From positions 1 through 64,000 of the forward strand of contig NZ_WODA01000008.1 of the NCBI RefSeq assembly GCF_009729855.1: a DNA stretch of 64,000 nt, written 5' to 3'. How positions within the stretch are numbered: the first letter of the stretch is position 1; every line of letters begins with the position of its first letter. The position numbers and the translations under genes were made by a program. This document shows positions 10,010 to 20,048 of this stretch, piece by piece. Below the pieces are notes generated by a model, which made no database searches, had not been told where the DNA came from, and saw only the letters and a program-made list of their open reading frames with translations. The stretch is from Agromyces luteolus. GTDB taxonomy: Bacteria > Actinomycetota > Actinomycetes > Actinomycetales > Microbacteriaceae.

Positions 10010-10897
10010 GTGACCTACGAACACGACCCGGCGGACGGCACCGCCACGCTGGAGTCGTCGGACCTGGGTCCCACCGGCCGCCCCGCTCGCGACTTCCCGG
10101 AGCCCGCGCCGCTGCGTTCGCACGGACCCGCCCGGATCATCGCCCTGTGCAACCAGAAGGGCGGCGTCGGCAAGACCACGACGACCATCAACCTCGGTGC
10201 GGCGCTCGCCGACTACGGACGGCGCGTGCTCGCGGTGGACTTCGATCCGCAGGGCGCCCTGTCGGCGGGGCTCGGCGTGCCCACGCACGACGTTCCGACG
10301 ATCTACGACCTGCTGCTCTCGCGCAGCGTCTCGCCGGCCGACGCGATCCAGCGCACCGCGGTCGAGGGACTCGACGTCATCCCGGCGAACATCGACCTGT
10401 CGGCCGCCGAGGTGCACCTCGTGACCGAGGTCGCGCGCGAGCAGATCCTCGCCGGCGTGCTCCGCAAGGTGTCGGCCGACTACGACGTGATCCTGATCGA
10501 CTGCCAGCCCTCGCTCGGACTGCTCACCGTGAACGCCCTCACGGCGAGCCATGGCGTGGTCATCCCGCTGGAGTGCGAGTACTTCGCGCTGCGCGGCGTC
10601 GCGCTCCTCATCGAGACGATCGACAAGGTGCGCGACCGCCTGAACCCGGCCATCACGCTCGACGGGATCCTCGCGACCATGTACGACGCGCGGACGCTGC
10701 ACTCGCGCGAGGTGCTCGAGCGGGTCGTCGACGCGTTCCACGACCAGGTGCTCGAGACCGTGATCACGCGCACCGTGAAGTTCCCGGATGCCACGGTCGC
10801 CGCGACGCCGATCACGGAGTTCGCGCCCGAGCACCCCGCCTCGCGGGCGTACCGTCAGCTCGCGAGGGAGCTGGTCGACCGTGGCGCGGTCGCCTGA
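10010..10897 (+). CDS. ParA-like ATPase, PldP type
   Basis: This 295-residue P-loop ATPase has the deviant Walker A KGGVGKTT at residues 50-57, preceded by a 40-residue polar extension. Switch-like DFDPQGALSAGLG and DCQPSLGLLTVNAL are typical ParA motifs. There is no ParB partner nearby. The location between xerD and scpA matches PldP of Corynebacterium glutamicum and Rv1708 of M. tuberculosis, orphan ParA proteins linked to chromosome or division-site organisation. A GGGGAGAGAG ribosome site precedes the GTG, and a TAGAAT box lies about 40 bases upstream. Confidence 0.88.
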   Translation: MTYEHDPADGTATLESSDLGPTGRPARDFPEPAPLRSHGPARIIALCNQKGGVGKTTTTINLGAALADYGRRVLAVDFDPQGALSAGLGVPTHDVPTIYDLLLSRSVSPADAIQRTAVEGLDVIPANIDLSAAEVHLVTEVAREQILAGVLRKVSADYDVILIDCQPSLGLLTVNALTASHGVVIPLECEYFALRGVALLIETIDKVRDRLNPAITLDGILATMYDARTLHSREVLERVVDAFHDQVLETVITRTVKFPDATVAATPITEFAPEHPASRAYRQLARELVDRGAVA

Positions 10898-11777
10898 GCC
10901 GGCGGCGGCGGAGTCGAACACCCCGACGGGCGATGCGGGCGAGGTGCCCGAGTCGCCTGCTGCCGCGGATGCCGCCGCCGAGGCCGGGGCCGAGCCGGAG
11001 TTCCGTGTCGCCCTGTCGAACTTCGAGGGCCCGTTCGACCTCCTGCTCTCGCTCATCGCCAAGCACGAGCTCGACATCACCGAGGTGTCGCTGTCGGCCG
11101 TGACCGACGAGTTCATCGCGTACCTGCGAGGCATCGAGACCGATGAGGACCTCGATCGCGCGAGCGAGTTCCTCGTCGTCGCGGCGACCCTGCTCGACCT
11201 GAAGGTCGCGGGGCTCCTGCCGCAGGGCGAGCTGGTCGACGCCGAGGACGTCGCCCTCCTCGAGGCGCGGGACCTGCTCTTCGCGCGGCTGCTGCAGTAC
11301 CGGGCGTTCAAGGAGGCGGCGCGCTGGTTCGGCGGTCGCATGGAGGTCGAGTCGCTGCGGCACGCGCGCACGGTCAAGCTCGAGGAGCGGTTCCGCCAGC
11401 GCACGCCCGAGCTCCGCTGGACGCTCGGGCCCGCCGACTTCGCCGCCCTCGCCACGCTCGCGCTCACGCCGCGCGAGCTGCCGACCGTGGGCCTCGACCA
11501 CCTGCACGCGCCGCTCGTCTCGATCCGCGAGCAGGCCGCGCACGTCGTCGCGGTGCTCCGCCGCGGGGAACCGGTCACGTTCCGGCGGCTCATCGCGGGC
11601 GTGGACCGGCCCGGGGTCGTCGTCGCGCGGTTCCTCGCGGTCCTCGAGCTCTACCGGCACGACGCGATCGGGTTCGACCAGCTCGAACCCCTCGGGGAGC
11701 TGACGCTGCGCTGGGCCGGGAACGAGAACTGGTCCGACGACCGACTGGACAGCCTGGGAGCCGACTATGACGAGTGA
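10881..11777 (+). CDS. scpA: Segregation and condensation protein A
   Basis: This encodes 298 residues from GTG 10881, chosen because GAGGGAG lies 10 bases upstream and the preceding in-frame sequence is Arg-rich antisense-like translation. The kleisin N-terminal motif FRVALSNFEGPFDLLLSLIAKHELDITEVSL is clear from residue 37 onward, and the C-terminal winged-helix segment (ERVTFRRLI-like) binds the SMC head. With ScpB and SMC it forms the bacterial condensin. A 35-residue acidic Ala/Pro-rich leader precedes the conserved part. It overlaps parA by 17 bases and scpB by 11. Confidence 0.93.
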   Translation: MARSPEPAAAESNTPTGDAGEVPESPAAADAAAEAGAEPEFRVALSNFEGPFDLLLSLIAKHELDITEVSLSAVTDEFIAYLRGIETDEDLDRASEFLVVAATLLDLKVAGLLPQGELVDAEDVALLEARDLLFARLLQYRAFKEAARWFGGRMEVESLRHARTVKLEERFRQRTPELRWTLGPADFAALATLALTPRELPTVGLDHLHAPLVSIREQAAHVVAVLRRGEPVTFRRLIAGVDRPGVVVARFLAVLELYRHDAIGFDQLEPLGELTLRWAGNENWSDDRLDSLGADYDE

Positions 11778-12531
11778 GACGGATGCCGCGATGCCGATGG
11801 ACGACGCGACGGAACGGGATGCCGGGGCGCCGACGGACGACGCGGTGCGCGCCGACCCCGCGGCCGCCGGCGTCGGCGAGCGACCCGAGGTCTCGGTCGC
11901 GACGCCGCTCGACGTGCCCGGCCAGCCCCGCCTCGACCTCGACCGCGCGATCGAGGCGCTGCTCTTCATCGCCGACGAGCCGCAGGGCCTCGTGCACCTC
12001 GCCGCGGCGGTCGCGCGTCCCATCGCCGAGGTGAAGGCGTCGATCGCGCGCCTCGTCGCGGACTACGACGGCGGGGCGCCGTCCGGCGAGCCGCGCACCG
12101 ATGCGGCGGGCGAGCAGCCCGCGGCCGGAGGCATCCGTCGCGCCTTCGAACTTCGCGAGGTCGGCGGCGGCTGGCGCTTCTACGCGCGCACCGAGTACGA
12201 CGCGCTGATCACCGACGCGGTGCTCGCGCAGACCTCGACGAAGCTCTCGCAGGCGGCGCTCGAGACGCTCGCCGTGATCGCCTACAAGCAGCCGATCTCG
12301 CGCTCGTCGATCGCGTCGATCCGGGCCGTGAACGTGGACTCCGTCGTGCGCACGCTCTACGGTCGCGGGCTCATCACCGAGGTCGACACCGACGAGGAGA
12401 CCGGGGCGATCCTCTACGGCACGACCGACCTGCTGCTCACGAACCTCGGCATCGCGTCGATCGACGACCTGCCGCCGATCTCGCCGCTGCTCGACGGCGG
12501 CCAGGAGGGATTCGAACGTGACCTCGTCTGA
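11767..12531 (+). CDS. scpB: Segregation and condensation protein B
   Basis: This 254-residue partner of ScpA is made of two winged-helix domains. LDRAIEALLFIADEPQGLVHLA starts the first near residue 58, and SQAALETLAVIAYKQPISRSSIASIRAV is the family signature of the second. The N-terminal 55 residues are a low-complexity acidic leader not usually part of the conserved core. The ATG lies inside scpA with CTGGGAG upstream. Its last codons overlap the pseudouridine synthase start. Confidence 0.93.
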   Translation: MTSETDAAMPMDDATERDAGAPTDDAVRADPAAAGVGERPEVSVATPLDVPGQPRLDLDRAIEALLFIADEPQGLVHLAAAVARPIAEVKASIARLVADYDGGAPSGEPRTDAAGEQPAAGGIRRAFELREVGGGWRFYARTEYDALITDAVLAQTSTKLSQAALETLAVIAYKQPISRSSIASIRAVNVDSVVRTLYGRGLITEVDTDEETGAILYGTTDLLLTNLGIASIDDLPPISPLLDGGQEGFERDLV

Positions 12532-13315
12532 CCGGCCGGGCGGCCAGGCCGGCTCGCCCGAGGGCGTCCGGCTGCAGAAGGCGCTCGCCGCGGCCGGCGT
12601 CGCGAGTCGCCGCGTCGTCGAGAACCTGATCGTCGAGGGCCGCATCGAGGTGAACGGCCGGGTCGTCACGGAGCTCGGCACGCGCATCGATCCGCTCGCC
12701 GACCGGGTGTCCGTCGACGGCGTCGCCGTGCAGCTCGACCAGGACAAGCGCTACTTCATGCTGAACAAGCCGCGCGGCGTGGTCTCGACGATGCGGGACG
12801 AGCAGGGGCGGCCCGACCTGCGCCGCTTCACCGACCCGCTCGACGTCCGCGTCTTCAACGTCGGCCGCCTCGACGGCGACACGAGCGGCCTGCTGCTGCT
12901 CACGAACGACGGCGAGCTCGCGCACGTGCTCGCGCACCCGTCGTTCGGGGTCGAGAAGACGTACATCGCGAAGGTGGCGGGGCGGATGACCCCGCAGACG
13001 CTGCAGCGCCTGAAGCGCGGCGTCGACCTCGACGACGGCCCGATCCGCGCGGATCGCGCGAAGATCCTGCAGGCGCAGGGCGACCAGCGGCACACCATGG
13101 TCGAGGTGACGCTGCACTCGGGCCGGAACCGGATCGTCCGGCGCATGCTCGATGCGGTCGGCCACCCGGTCGTGGAGCTCGTGCGCCGCCAGTTCGGGCC
13201 GCTCCACCTCGGGACCCTGAAGTCGGGCGCCGTGCGCGAGTTGACTAGAGTCGAACTCGGCCAGCTGCTCACCATCGTGCGCGCGGCGGACGCCGAGCGG
13301 AAGGGGAACGGGTAG
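12518..13315 (+). CDS. rRNA pseudouridine synthase, RluB/RsuA family
   Basis: This 265-residue protein has an S4 domain ([16 protein letters not shown], residues 17-32) followed by a pseudouridine synthase domain. The catalytic Asp is D119 in [18 protein letters not shown], and [12 protein letters not shown] and GRNRIVRRM are family motifs. RluB modifies U2605 of 23S rRNA, and RsuA modifies U516 of 16S; the position after scpB favours the RluB role. GTG start with AGGAGGG 10 bases upstream, overlapping scpB by 14 bases. Confidence 0.9.
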   Translation: MTSSDRPGGQAGSPEGVRLQKALAAAGVASRRVVENLIVEGRIEVNGRVVTELGTRIDPLADRVSVDGVAVQLDQDKRYFMLNKPRGVVSTMRDEQGRPDLRRFTDPLDVRVFNVGRLDGDTSGLLLLTNDGELAHVLAHPSFGVEKTYIAKVAGRMTPQTLQRLKRGVDLDDGPIRADRAKILQAQGDQRHTMVEVTLHSGRNRIVRRMLDAVGHPVVELVRRQFGPLHLGTLKSGAVRELTRVELGQLLTIVRAADAERKGNG

Positions 13316-14398
13316 GTGGTCGAGTCACGGCTCATCGGACCGGTGCGCGTCGTCGGCGCCGGCCTGCTCGGAACGAGCGTCGCGCTCGGGCTCCGGGCCC
13401 GCGCCATCGACGTGATCCTCGCCGACGCGTCGCCGACGCACGTCGCGATCGCGGTCGACCTCGGCGCCGGGCGTCCCGCGCAGCCCGACGACGCCCCGCA
13501 GCTCATCGTGGTCGCGGTCCCGCCGGATGTCACGGCGAGCGTCGTCGCGGCCGAACTCGCCGCGTTCCCCGAGGCGATCGTGACGGATGTGGCGAGCGTG
13601 AAGGCCGGGATCCTCGCCGAGCTCGAGGCCGCGGACGCCGACGTGTCGCGCTACATCGGCTCGCACCCGCTCGCCGGTCGCGAGCGCGGGGGACCGCTCG
13701 CCGCCCGTGCCGACCTCTTCGCGGGCCGCCCGTGGGTGGTCGCCGCGCACGACGAGATCAGCTACCGGCGCGCGAGCGCGATCGACGACCTCATCCTCGA
13801 CCTCGGCGCGACGCTCGTCGAGATGACCCCCGAGGAGCACGACGCCGGGGTGGCCCTCATCTCGCACGTGCCGCAGGTGGTCTCGAGCATCATGGCCCGA
13901 CGGTTCCTCGACGCGCCGAACGCGGCGCTCGGCCTCGCCGGGCAGGGCGTGCGCGACGTCACCCGGGTCGCCGCCAGCGACCCCGACCTGTGGGTCCAGA
14001 TCCTCGGCGCCAACGCATCGCCCGTGCGCGACATCCTCATCGCCTACCGCGACGACCTCGACCGCTTCATCGACGCGCTCGCCGAACCGGCCGCGCCCGG
14101 CGCGCGTCGCCGCGTCGCCGAGGAGCTCACGGGCGGCAACACCGGCGTGGCGCGCCTGCCCGGCAAGCACGGCACCGACAAGCGCTTCACGACGATCATC
14201 GTGATGATCGACGACCGGCCGGGGCAGCTCGCGCGGCTGCTCGCCGAGATCGGCGAGATCGGCGTGAACCTCGAGGACCTCCGCCTCGAGCACTCGCCCG
14301 GCCGCCAGGTCGGCCTCGCCGAAGTGCAGGTCGTGCCCGAGGCGGCCGACCGACTGACCACCGAGCTGGCCGCACGCGGCTGGCGGATCGCAGGATGA
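13316..14398 (+). CDS. tyrA: Prephenate dehydrogenase with C-terminal ACT domain
   Basis: This 360-residue enzyme performs the oxidative decarboxylation leading to tyrosine. The Rossmann motif GAGLLG is at residues 14-19, [11 protein letters not shown] is the conserved substrate-binding segment, and [18 protein letters not shown] is typical of prephenate dehydrogenases. Residues from about 285 ([20 protein letters not shown]) form an ACT regulatory domain, suggesting amino-acid feedback. The GTG start directly abuts the preceding stop, and its own stop overlaps cmk (ATGA). Confidence 0.92.
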   Translation: MVESRLIGPVRVVGAGLLGTSVALGLRARAIDVILADASPTHVAIAVDLGAGRPAQPDDAPQLIVVAVPPDVTASVVAAELAAFPEAIVTDVASVKAGILAELEAADADVSRYIGSHPLAGRERGGPLAARADLFAGRPWVVAAHDEISYRRASAIDDLILDLGATLVEMTPEEHDAGVALISHVPQVVSSIMARRFLDAPNAALGLAGQGVRDVTRVAASDPDLWVQILGANASPVRDILIAYRDDLDRFIDALAEPAAPGARRRVAEELTGGNTGVARLPGKHGTDKRFTTIIVMIDDRPGQLARLLAEIGEIGVNLEDLRLEHSPGRQVGLAEVQVVPEAADRLTTELAARGWRIAG

Positions 14399-15090
14399 GC
14401 ATGCAGCACGACCCCGTCCACCCCGTCGTCGTCGCCGTCGACGGGCCCGCCGGAAGCGGCAAGTCGAGCGTCTCGAAGGAGGTCGCCCGACGCCTCGGCT
14501 GGGGCTTCCTCGACACCGGGGCGGCCTACCGGGCGCTGGCCTGGCACGCGGAGGCGTGCGGCGTGGACACCGCGGACGCGGCATCCGTCATCTCGTGCCT
14601 CGACTCGTTCGACTACCGCATCGGCACCGACCCGACCGGCTACGCCGTGCACGTCGGCTCGACGGATGTCACGCGGGCGATCCGCGAGCCCGGGATCTCG
14701 GGCGTGGTGAGCCAGGTGGCGCGCGTTCCCGAGGTGCGCAGCCACCTCATCGAGCTGTTCCGGGCGATCATGGCCGCCGAGCGGCGTGGCGGGATCGTCG
14801 TCGAGGGCCGCGACATCACGACCGTGGTCGCGCCCGACGCGCCCGCGCGCATCCTGCTCACCGCGTCGGAGGAGGTGCGGACGGCCCGGCGCTCGGCGGA
14901 GCTCGTCGGCCACTCCGCCTCCGCGACCGGGCAGCAGCTGCGCGCGCGCGACGCCGCGGACTCGAAGGTCGTCGACTTCATGAACGCCGCGGAGGGCGTC
15001 GTCACGGTCGATTCCACGGACCTCGACTTCGACGAGACCGTCGAGGCGATGCTCGCCGTCATCCGGGACGCTCAGGTTCGAACTGGTTGA
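14395..15090 (+). CDS. cmk: Cytidylate kinase
   Basis: This 231-residue kinase phosphorylates CMP and dCMP. The P-loop is GPAGSGKS at residues 17-24, followed by the family motif [39 protein letters not shown] is the conserved nucleoside-binding and lid region. The ATG overlaps the tyrA stop. The neighbours, rluB upstream and der downstream, occur in the same order in mycobacteria and corynebacteria. Confidence 0.95.
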   Translation: MSMQHDPVHPVVVAVDGPAGSGKSSVSKEVARRLGWGFLDTGAAYRALAWHAEACGVDTADAASVISCLDSFDYRIGTDPTGYAVHVGSTDVTRAIREPGISGVVSQVARVPEVRSHLIELFRAIMAAERRGGIVVEGRDITTVVAPDAPARILLTASEEVRTARRSAELVGHSASATGQQLRARDAADSKVVDFMNAAEGVVTVDSTDLDFDETVEAMLAVIRDAQVRTG

Positions 15091-15143
15091 ATAGACAGGT
15101 TGTGCGCTCGCGCGCGCAGCCCCGAGACCACCCAGGAGTTGCC

Positions 15144-16655
15144 ATGACCGATCGCGACGACGAGTTCGACGCCACCGACGACGACCTCGCCGAGCGCCTC
15201 GCCGACGTCGACGACGACCTCGCCGAGCAGCGCGCCGCCGCCCTGCGGTCGGGCCTCGAGGACTACGACCTGGAGGACGAGGACCTCGACCTGCTCGAGC
15301 TCGCCGACGAGGGCGAGGAGGGCATCCGCTACCTCCCGGCGCTGCCGGTCATCGCGATCGTGGGCCGCCCGAACGTCGGCAAGTCGGCGCTCGTCAACCG
15401 CATCCTCGGCCGCCGCGAGGCCGTCGTCGAGGACACGCCGGGCGTCACCCGCGACCGTGTCTCGTACAAGGGCGAATGGCTCGACCGCCGCTTCACGCTC
15501 GTCGACACCGGCGGCTGGGAGCCCGACGCGAGGGGCATCGACGCGTCGGTGGCCGCGCAGGCCGAGGTCGCGATCGACCTCTCCGACGTGGTCCTCTTCG
15601 TGGTCGACGCCACGGTCGGCGCGACCGCGACCGACGAGCACGTCGTGCGCCTGCTGCGCAAGACGAAGAAGCCCGTCTTCCTCGTGGCGAATAAGGTCGA
15701 CGACGCGCGCCAGGAGCCCGAGGCCGCCGCGCTGTGGAACCTGGGCCTCGGCGAGCCGTACCCGGTCTCCGCTCTGCACGGCCGTGGCGTCGCCGACCTG
15801 CTCGACGAGGTCTTCAAGGTCCTCCCGCAGGTCTCCGCGGTCGCGAAGGAGGAGTTCGGCGGCCCTCGCCGCGTCGCGATCCTCGGCCGCCCGAACGTCG
15901 GCAAGTCGAGCCTGCTGAACAAGGCCGCGCGCGAGGAGCGCGTCGTCGTCAACGACCTCGCCGGCACCACGCGCGACCCCGTCGACGAGCAGATCGAGCT
16001 CGGCGGCAAGGTGTGGCGCTTCGTCGACACCGCCGGCATCCGTCGCCGCGTGCACCTGCAGCAGGGCGCCGACTTCTACGCGTCGCTGCGCACGCAGGCC
16101 GCGCTCGAGAAGGCCGAGGTCGCGGTCGTGCTGCTCGACGTCTCGCAGCCGATCTCCGAGCAGGACGTGCGCATCATCGACCTCGTGCTCGAGTCGGGCC
16201 GCGCGCTCGTGCTCGCGTACAACAAGTGGGACCTCCTCGACGACGACCGCCGCCGCTACCTCGAGCGCGAGATCGAGCAGGACCTCCACCACGTGGCGTG
16301 GGCGCCGCGCGTGAACATCTCCGCGAAGACCGGCCGCCACCTCGAGAAGCTCGTCCCCGCCCTGGAGACCGCGCTGGAGTCGTGGGACACGCGCATCCCC
16401 ACGGGCAAGTTCAACGCGTTCCTCACCGAGCTCGTGCAGGCCCACCCGCACCCGCTGCGGGGCGGCAAGCAGCCGCGCATCCTGTTCGGCACCCAGGCCT
16501 CGACGCGCCCGCCGACGTTCGTGCTGTTCACGACCGGGTTCCTCGACCCCGGATACCGCCGGTTCATCCAGCGGCGCCTCCGCGAGATCTACGGCTTCGT
16601 CGGCACGCCGATCGTGCTGAACATGCGCGTGCGCGAGCGCCGGCAGCGGCCGTAA
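15144..16655 (+). CDS. der: Ribosome biogenesis GTPase Der (EngA)
   Basis: This encodes 503 residues with two tandem GTPase domains. The first P-loop [13 protein letters not shown] is at residues 74-86, with DTPGVTRDR and NKVDD; the second [13 protein letters not shown] and its NKWD motif follow. A C-terminal KH-like domain ends with [12 protein letters not shown]. Der is needed for 50S subunit assembly. The N-terminal 65 residues are unusually acidic and form an actinobacterial extension. The ATG has AGGAG 7 bases upstream. Confidence 0.95.
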   Translation: MTDRDDEFDATDDDLAERLADVDDDLAEQRAAALRSGLEDYDLEDEDLDLLELADEGEEGIRYLPALPVIAIVGRPNVGKSALVNRILGRREAVVEDTPGVTRDRVSYKGEWLDRRFTLVDTGGWEPDARGIDASVAAQAEVAIDLSDVVLFVVDATVGATATDEHVVRLLRKTKKPVFLVANKVDDARQEPEAAALWNLGLGEPYPVSALHGRGVADLLDEVFKVLPQVSAVAKEEFGGPRRVAILGRPNVGKSSLLNKAAREERVVVNDLAGTTRDPVDEQIELGGKVWRFVDTAGIRRRVHLQQGADFYASLRTQAALEKAEVAVVLLDVSQPISEQDVRIIDLVLESGRALVLAYNKWDLLDDDRRRYLEREIEQDLHHVAWAPRVNISAKTGRHLEKLVPALETALESWDTRIPTGKFNAFLTELVQAHPHPLRGGKQPRILFGTQASTRPPTFVLFTTGFLDPGYRRFIQRRLREIYGFVGTPIVLNMRVRERRQRP

Positions 16656-16714
16656 CGGGTCCGGTCGGCGAGACGATCGAACGGCGCGCGGATGCCTCGG
16701 CCGAACGGGACGCG

Positions 16715-16951
16715 ATGGAACTGACCGTGCGCGTGAAGCCGGGCAGCCGGCGCGGGCCGCTCGTCGAGCCGACGCCCGGCGACCCCGCGGCATCCTTCAC
16801 CGTGCACGTTCGCGAGCGCGCCGTCGACGGGGCCGCCAACGCGGGCGTCGTCGCGGCGCTCGCCGACCACTTCGGGGTGCGCAAGTCCGACGTCGAGATC
16901 CTCCGCGGGCACTCCGCGCGGATCAAGCGGGTGCGGGTCGACGGCGCGTGA
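16715..16951 (+). CDS. DUF167 (YggU family) small protein
   Basis: This encodes 78 residues, MELTVRVKPGSRRGP at the start, then VRERAVDGAANAGVVAALADHFGVRKSDVEILRGHSARIKRVRV, the DUF167 signature. The family is small, widespread and of unknown biochemical role. The frame stays open upstream into der, but this ATG begins exactly where the conserved domain begins. The end overlaps the tail of the opposite-strand DUF2071 gene by 29 bases. Confidence 0.85.
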   Translation: MELTVRVKPGSRRGPLVEPTPGDPAASFTVHVRERAVDGAANAGVVAALADHFGVRKSDVEILRGHSARIKRVRVDGA

Positions 16952-17720
16952 TCGGCTGGAGGCGCCACGCGGGCGCCTCGATCGCGCGCGGGCGGCTGAA
17001 GGCCGTCGCCACGCCGGACGATGCGAGCACCGAGTCGGGGTGACGCGTCGCGAGGTCGCCGAACCCCGACGCCGCGAGCAGCTCGTCGTCGATCTCGACG
17101 AGTTCGGCGCGCAGCAGGGGCCACGGTTCGTGCGTGTTCCGAGCCCACACGGTGCGGCCGAGGTGCTGCTCGTGGAAGCCCCATCGCGCGGTCAGGAACC
17201 GTGCGAGGGACGCATCGGGCGCGTCGGCGCGCACGGGCTCGCCGAGGCGGGCGCGGATGCGGGTCGACGGGCCGCCGGGGCCGTGTCGACGGCTTCGGAA
17301 GTCGAGCTCGTGGCCGGAGGCATCCACCCGATGCACGACCCGCGAGCTCGCCCAGTGGTAGGGGAGCCCGAAGGCGACCCGGGCCGCGATGACCGGGAGA
17401 AGGCGACCTGCCTCGAGGGTGCGGAATACCACGCCCCGGTTGCCGTCGTGGTCGACCGAGTAGAGGCGCACGTTGACCTCGACGAACGTCCCCAGGCGGT
17501 GCATCGGCGGGAGCGGGGGGAAGCGGGTGTCGGCGAGGACGAACGGGATGAGCCCGACCCAGGTCGAGCCGTCGACGACGTCGGGACGCGTCCCCGCCGG
17601 GAGGAAGGGCGCGACCCGGTCGGGCTCCACCCGCCAGTGCAGGAACACGAGGTCGCGCCAGCGCTGCTCGACCACGGTGCGGCCGGGCAGCGGCGGGGCT
17701 TCGTGCGGCAATCCCTCCAC
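16923..17720 (-). CDS. DUF2071 (YqjF-like) protein
   Basis: This encodes 265 residues from GTG 17720, which has GAGGATGG about 6 bases upstream. The frame is open a further 37 codons to 17831, but that segment is Arg-rich and runs into the divergent promoter of the next gene. Motifs such as VEQRWRDLVFLHWRVEPDRVAPFLP, TWVGLIPF and YHWASSRVV match the YqjF/DUF2071 family, of unknown function. It is divergent from the CHAD gene and overlaps the DUF167 gene tail to tail. Confidence 0.8.
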   Translation of the reverse strand: MEGLPHEAPPLPGRTVVEQRWRDLVFLHWRVEPDRVAPFLPAGTRPDVVDGSTWVGLIPFVLADTRFPPLPPMHRLGTFVEVNVRLYSVDHDGNRGVVFRTLEAGRLLPVIAARVAFGLPYHWASSRVVHRVDASGHELDFRSRRHGPGGPSTRIRARLGEPVRADAPDASLARFLTARWGFHEQHLGRTVWARNTHEPWPLLRAELVEIDDELLAASGFGDLATRHPDSVLASSGVATAFSRPRAIEAPAWRLQPITRRRPAPA

Positions 17721-17770
17721 GGTGCCATCCTCGCGCGACCGGCCGCGCCGCCGGAAGGGGACTCGTGCGG

Positions 17771-17800
17771 TTGACTCGCCGCGGCGCCGCGCCGGACGAT
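17771..17800 (+). promoter_or_regulatory. Sigma-70-like promoter for the CHAD gene
   Basis: A -35 box TTGACT (17771-17776) is separated by 18 bases from a -10-like GACGAT (17795-17800). The GTG at 17807 follows after 6 bases, where transcription would be expected to start, so the mRNA is probably leaderless. The -35 is a close match to consensus, which is rare in this window. Confidence 0.5.
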
Positions 17801-17806
17801 GGTCGC

Positions 17807-18769
17807 GTGGACGCAGCGGACGGTGGGTCACCGGCGGGGGAGCGTGTCGTCGGTGCCGACGCCGATGCCGGTACCGTCGTCGTCGTCGCGCTCCTGGCCG
17901 CCCGCGACCGGTTCCGCGAGTTCCTTCCCGGTGCGCTCACCGACGAGCCCGACGCGCTGCATCAGCTCCGCACCAGCGTGCGCCGGCTGCGCAGCGTGCT
18001 CGCGGCGTACGGCGGGCTGCTCGACGAGGCGGTCGTGACGGGCCTGCGGCGACGACTTCGCGAGCTCGGCCACGAGCTCGGAACCGTGCGCGACCTCGAG
18101 GTGCGCGTGCAGGTCGCCGAGGCGGCCATCGCCGACGCCGACGAGGCGGGTCGGTTCGCGTCCGAGGCGGAGCTCGAGCGGATCCACGGGATCCTGGTCG
18201 ACGACGAACGGGTCGCGCACGATCGCGCGCACGCCCGATTCGTCGAGCGGCAGGACCTCCCGCGCGCCGTCGAACGGATCGAGGAGCTCGACCGGGTGCT
18301 CGCTGCGCCGCCCTTCACCGAGCGCGCCGCCCGCGACGCGGCCACCGAGCTCGGAGAGATGCTCGATCGCGAGGCGGAACGCGCCGGCAGACGCGCGCGG
18401 CGACTGCCCGACGACCCGTCGCTCGACGAACTGCACGACCTCCGCAAGGCGTCCCGCCGCCTGCGCTACGCCGCGGAGGCCCTCTCCGAGCCGCCCGTGG
18501 CGCTGTTCGGCGAGCTGGCCGCGGACCTCGCGGAGGCGGGCGACGACATCCACGATGTGCTGGGCGACCACCGCGACGAGCTGCTGTTCGCGGAGCACCT
18601 GCGTCGCGCGGCCGCGCACGCGGCGCACGCGGGGGAGCCGGCCGACGTGCTGCGGCGCCTCGCCGACGACGCCGACGCACGCGCCGCCGCGCACCTCTCA
18701 GAGCTGCCGGACGCCGTCCGGGCGCTGCGGAAGGCGGCGAAGGCCTGGAGCGCGCACCGACCGGACTGA
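17807..18769 (+). CDS. CHAD domain protein
   Basis: This encodes 320 residues from GTG 17807, chosen because a good promoter places the transcription start there; a longer in-frame GTG at 17765 would lie within the promoter. The CHAD signature DALHQLRTSVRRLRSVLAAYGGLL is followed by ELRELGHELGTVRDLEV-like sequence, and a second copy of the histidine/helical motif is LHDLRKASRRLRYAAEAL. CHAD domains are all-helical, with conserved His residues, and are known to bind polyphosphate. The CYTH enzyme domain that often accompanies CHAD is absent here. Confidence 0.85.
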   Translation: MDAADGGSPAGERVVGADADAGTVVVVALLAARDRFREFLPGALTDEPDALHQLRTSVRRLRSVLAAYGGLLDEAVVTGLRRRLRELGHELGTVRDLEVRVQVAEAAIADADEAGRFASEAELERIHGILVDDERVAHDRAHARFVERQDLPRAVERIEELDRVLAAPPFTERAARDAATELGEMLDREAERAGRRARRLPDDPSLDELHDLRKASRRLRYAAEALSEPPVALFGELAADLAEAGDDIHDVLGDHRDELLFAEHLRRAAAHAAHAGEPADVLRRLADDADARAAAHLSELPDAVRALRKAAKAWSAHRPD

Positions 18770-18788
18770 ACGCGGCGCCGGGAGGGCC

Positions 18789-19424
18789 TCAGTCGAGCGG
18801 ATGCTGCATGACCACGCGGTGCGGCTTCGGTCGCGCCACCTCGCGGAATCCCGCCGCCTCGAACATCGAGACGGTGCCCGGGAAGAGGTCGGCGGCGGGC
18901 GGCTTCGTTCGCGCGGCGGGGTCGACGGCGTATGCCTCGAGCAGCGTCGCGCCGTGCTCGCGCGCGGTCGCGACGGCGGCCGCCGCGAGCGCGCGACCGA
19001 CGCCGCGACGCCGGAAGGCGCGGGGCACCACGAAGCACGTGACCGCCCAGATCGACGAGTCGTCGAAGTCGTCGTCGGGCGAGGCCGACGCCACCGGACT
19101 GTGACGGAGCCGCTCGAGCCCGCTGCGGGGCTCGACGGCGCACCAGCCGACCGGGGTCTCGCCGTCGTAGGCGAGGATGCCGGGCCCGGTGCCGGGCGCA
19201 GCCAGTTGCTCCTCGAGGCGCCCGCGGAGTTCGTCGCGGCTCGCGGACTCCCACGCGGAGCCCCGGAGCTTGTACCACTGGCACCAGCAGGTCGCCGGGT
19301 CGCCGCGGGTGCCGAACACGGCCTCGACGTCGGCGAACGGCACCGACGACGCCGAGACCACGCGCAGGGTCGGGGCGTCGTCGGCTCCGGCGGCAGCGTG
19401 GGCCGGGGTGGCAGCGTCGCTCAT
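18789..19424 (-). CDS. GNAT family N-acetyltransferase
   Basis: This encodes 211 residues from ATG 19424. The acetyl-CoA-binding motif is VPRAFRRRGVGRALAAAAV, preceded by SIWAVTCFVV and followed by LLEAYAVDP, a standard GNAT fold order. CWCQWYKLRG near the N-terminus is a recurrent motif in a subset of actinobacterial acetyltransferases. The substrate is unknown. TACCGT lies 6 bases before the ATG with no ribosome site, so the transcript is probably leaderless. Confidence 0.85.
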   Translation of the reverse strand: MSDAATPAHAAAGADDAPTLRVVSASSVPFADVEAVFGTRGDPATCWCQWYKLRGSAWESASRDELRGRLEEQLAAPGTGPGILAYDGETPVGWCAVEPRSGLERLRHSPVASASPDDDFDDSSIWAVTCFVVPRAFRRRGVGRALAAAAVATAREHGATLLEAYAVDPAARTKPPAADLFPGTVSMFEAAGFREVARPKPHRVVMQHPLD

Positions 19425-19456
19425 ACCGTGACGGTAACGCGAGCCGGCGACATCCG

Positions 19457-19945
19457 TCACGCCTCCTTCGGGTCGAGGCGCAGGGCGCGGAGATCCCGCG
19501 CGAGGAACCGGAGGTCGTCGGGGTCCGCGGTGAACGCCTCGCCGAGCGCCGCCTTCCCGAGCATCGCGGCGGCGCGGGGATGGCGCCGCTGGTAGTCGGC
19601 GAGCAGGTCGAGGCGGGCGGCCGCGTCGAGGTCGACCGCCTCCGCCGCGTACCGGCGCGAGCGCCAGTCGACGCGGACCTCCGGGTTCGCGACGGCGTTC
19701 CGCCACCAGTCCGTCCTCCGTCCGCGACTGGCGACGACCCAGAGCGTCGGAGGGGCGGGCGACGCGCCGGCCGCCTCGCGCTTCACGACCTCGATCACGG
19801 TGCGGCGTGCGATCCCGCTGGTCCGCCCGACGGCGGTCAGCATGAGGAAGCGGCCGCCCAGGATCCAGCCGAGCCGTGCACGATACAGGGCGGAGGGTGC
19901 GCGGTAGAACCAGGCGAGCAGGGGTCCGGGCTTCGACATCGCCAT
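19457..19945 (-). CDS. Deazaflavin (F420)-type nitroreductase-family protein
   Basis: This 162-residue protein belongs to the Ddn/DUF385 split beta-barrel group. Features are GRFLMLTAVGRTSGIARRTVIEVV, LWVVASRGRRTDWWRNAVANPEVRVDW and a final helix with DLLADYQRRHPRAAAMLGKA. Members bind F420 and reduce diverse substrates, or serve as quinone reductases; the substrate here is unknown. TAGGGT sits 6 bases before the ATG, again the leaderless pattern. A second family member is at 35958. Confidence 0.82.
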   Translation of the reverse strand: MAMSKPGPLLAWFYRAPSALYRARLGWILGGRFLMLTAVGRTSGIARRTVIEVVKREAAGASPAPPTLWVVASRGRRTDWWRNAVANPEVRVDWRSRRYAAEAVDLDAAARLDLLADYQRRHPRAAAMLGKAALGEAFTADPDDLRFLARDLRALRLDPKEA

Positions 19946-20024
19946 GGGCCCACCCTAGGCAGGGTGCGGGCGGGCGGTGCGGATGCCGCGCGCGGCCGAC
20001 GCGCGAGTCGAATCGTGCAGCAAG

Positions 20025-20045
20025 GTGATAGTGAAGTATCATCAC
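20025..20045. promoter_or_regulatory. Candidate MarR operator overlapping the -10 box
   Basis: An imperfect inverted repeat, GTGATA ... TATCATCAC, lies directly upstream of the MarR start. Its right arm contains the -10 box TATCAT (20037-20042), which is 6 bases before the ATG. Binding here would block transcription of the regulator and the membrane protein behind it, so negative autoregulation is likely by analogy with other MarR genes. Confidence 0.5.
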
Positions 20046-20048
20046 GGT